6,049 nucleotides of DNA, from NCBI GenBank assembly GCA_033764445.1, contig JANRIZ010000082.1:1-6049 (forward strand). The letters run 5' to 3'. This document shows, in pieces, positions 5,881 through 6,049 of the stretch. The notes beneath the pieces were generated by a model, which had not been told where the DNA came from, made no database searches, and was given only the letters and a program-made list of their open reading frames with translations. The number at the start of each line of letters is the position of its first letter. The first letter of the stretch is position 1. The stretch comes from JANRIZ01 sp033764445 (GTDB lineage: Bacteria; Verrucomicrobiota; Verrucomicrobiia; JAWXBN01). The position numbers and the translations under genes were made by a program.

Positions 5881-5914
5881 TTCACCACAGAGGTCGCAGG
5901 GGGGCACAGAGAGG
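5881..5914. repeat. Decayed CACAGAG-type short repeat
   Basis: TTCACCACAGAGG (5881-5893) is followed by a second CACAGAG unit, GGCACAGAGAGG (5903-5914), 19 bp on. The pattern TTCACCACAGAGGNNNCAGAG recurs between genes in many environmental bacterial genomes in my memory. The nearby CGCAAA repeat (5675-5690) is of similar style. Only two degenerate units remain here. Confidence 0.45.
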
Positions 5915-6049
5915 AAGTCCTGGAATGCCCCACCCAGCGCCGGGAACCGGCCACCCGGGCAAACGGCTGTTTTTGGACTGTTCACAACCATGGGAGAGGG
6001 TTTACCTTGCCCGAATGTCGTCCCGACTGGATCATTGTCTCCGCCTGTT

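Larger units (their letters stand above)
5616..6049. other. Gene-free region with palindromes and decayed repeats
   Basis: After the ankyrin stop no reading frame on either strand carries a recognisable domain. Possible short frames here (for example minus 5740-5991 and 5652-5954) have low-complexity, Pro/Gly/Arg-rich translations and run straight through the hairpins and repeats, so they look spurious. The region holds the inverted repeats, multi-stem structure, leftward terminator and CACAGAG repeat listed separately. In 5915-6049 there is only a small GCCGG-GAA-CCGGC hairpin (5939-5951). Confidence 0.7.

Noticed and set aside
5797..5930. Resemblance to RNase P RNA: GGGTAACGCCC and GAGGAAGTCC both occur here.
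   Set aside because: They are in the wrong order (the hairpin comes before the GAGGAAGTCC-like segment), one base is missing from the conserved box, and no downstream RNase P landmarks are seen. The GAGGAAGTCC is better explained as part of the CACAGAG repeat.
5939..5975. A plus-strand terminator for the ankyrin gene (GCCGG-GAA-CCGGC, then TGTTTTTGG).
   Set aside because: The T-run is about 18 bases beyond the stem with poor pairing between, and it lies over 300 bp from the gene's stop.
5740..6049. A minus-strand frame open from the right edge to 5740, possibly the C-terminus of a gene entering the window.
   Set aside because: It reads through the CACAGAG repeat, the terminator hairpin and the multi-stem element; the translation has no domain and the terminator would cut the mRNA before the stop. 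The short part beyond 5992 cannot be judged.
5616..6049. Possible CRISPR array, tRNA, insertion sequence or attachment site.
   Set aside because: There are no evenly spaced direct repeats, no tRNA cloverleaf, no transposase or integrase frame and no target-site duplication that I can see.

Overview
The window holds four leftward (minus-strand) housekeeping genes in the order purA, uppS, cdsA, dxr, and one rightward (plus-strand) gene for a membrane-anchored ankyrin-repeat protein. About 430 bp of non-coding, hairpin-rich DNA lies at the right end. The DNA is moderately GC-rich. The uppS-cdsA-dxr order, the particular sequence variants in Dxr and CdsA, and the style of the right-hand repeats suggest an uncultured or environmental member of the PVC group, most likely Verrucomicrobiota. 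This is recognition from memory, not a search.

Layout, left to right. 1-1145: dxr (minus), nearly complete, cut at its C-terminus by the window edge. 1195-2043: cdsA (minus). 2040-2762: uppS (minus), overlapping cdsA by the 4 bp ATGA. 2763-2954: a 192-bp gap with a modest terminator-like hairpin for purA and a tiny possible leader reading frame before uppS. 2955-4226: purA (minus). 4227-4427: the divergent intergenic region, with a good candidate promoter for the rightward gene, a 25-bp dyad just upstream of that promoter, and a weaker candidate promoter for purA. 4428-5615: ankyrin-repeat protein (plus). 5616-6049: no convincing gene, but several near-perfect inverted repeats, a multi-stem structure, a leftward-facing intrinsic terminator and decayed short repeats.

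Functionally, Dxr makes MEP for isoprenoid precursors, UppS polymerises those precursors into the C55 undecaprenyl carrier for cell-wall synthesis, and CdsA makes CDP-diacylglycerol for phospholipids, so uppS-cdsA-dxr is an envelope-lipid operon. PurA (AMP synthesis) is upstream on the same strand and may be transcribed separately or read through. The ankyrin protein is transcribed away from these genes and looks like an inner-membrane-tethered, periplasm-facing interaction scaffold of unknown partner.

No clear new biological system is visible. The least explained part is the structured region at 5632-5865. It most resembles a dispersed palindromic intergenic element but could include a structured RNA.
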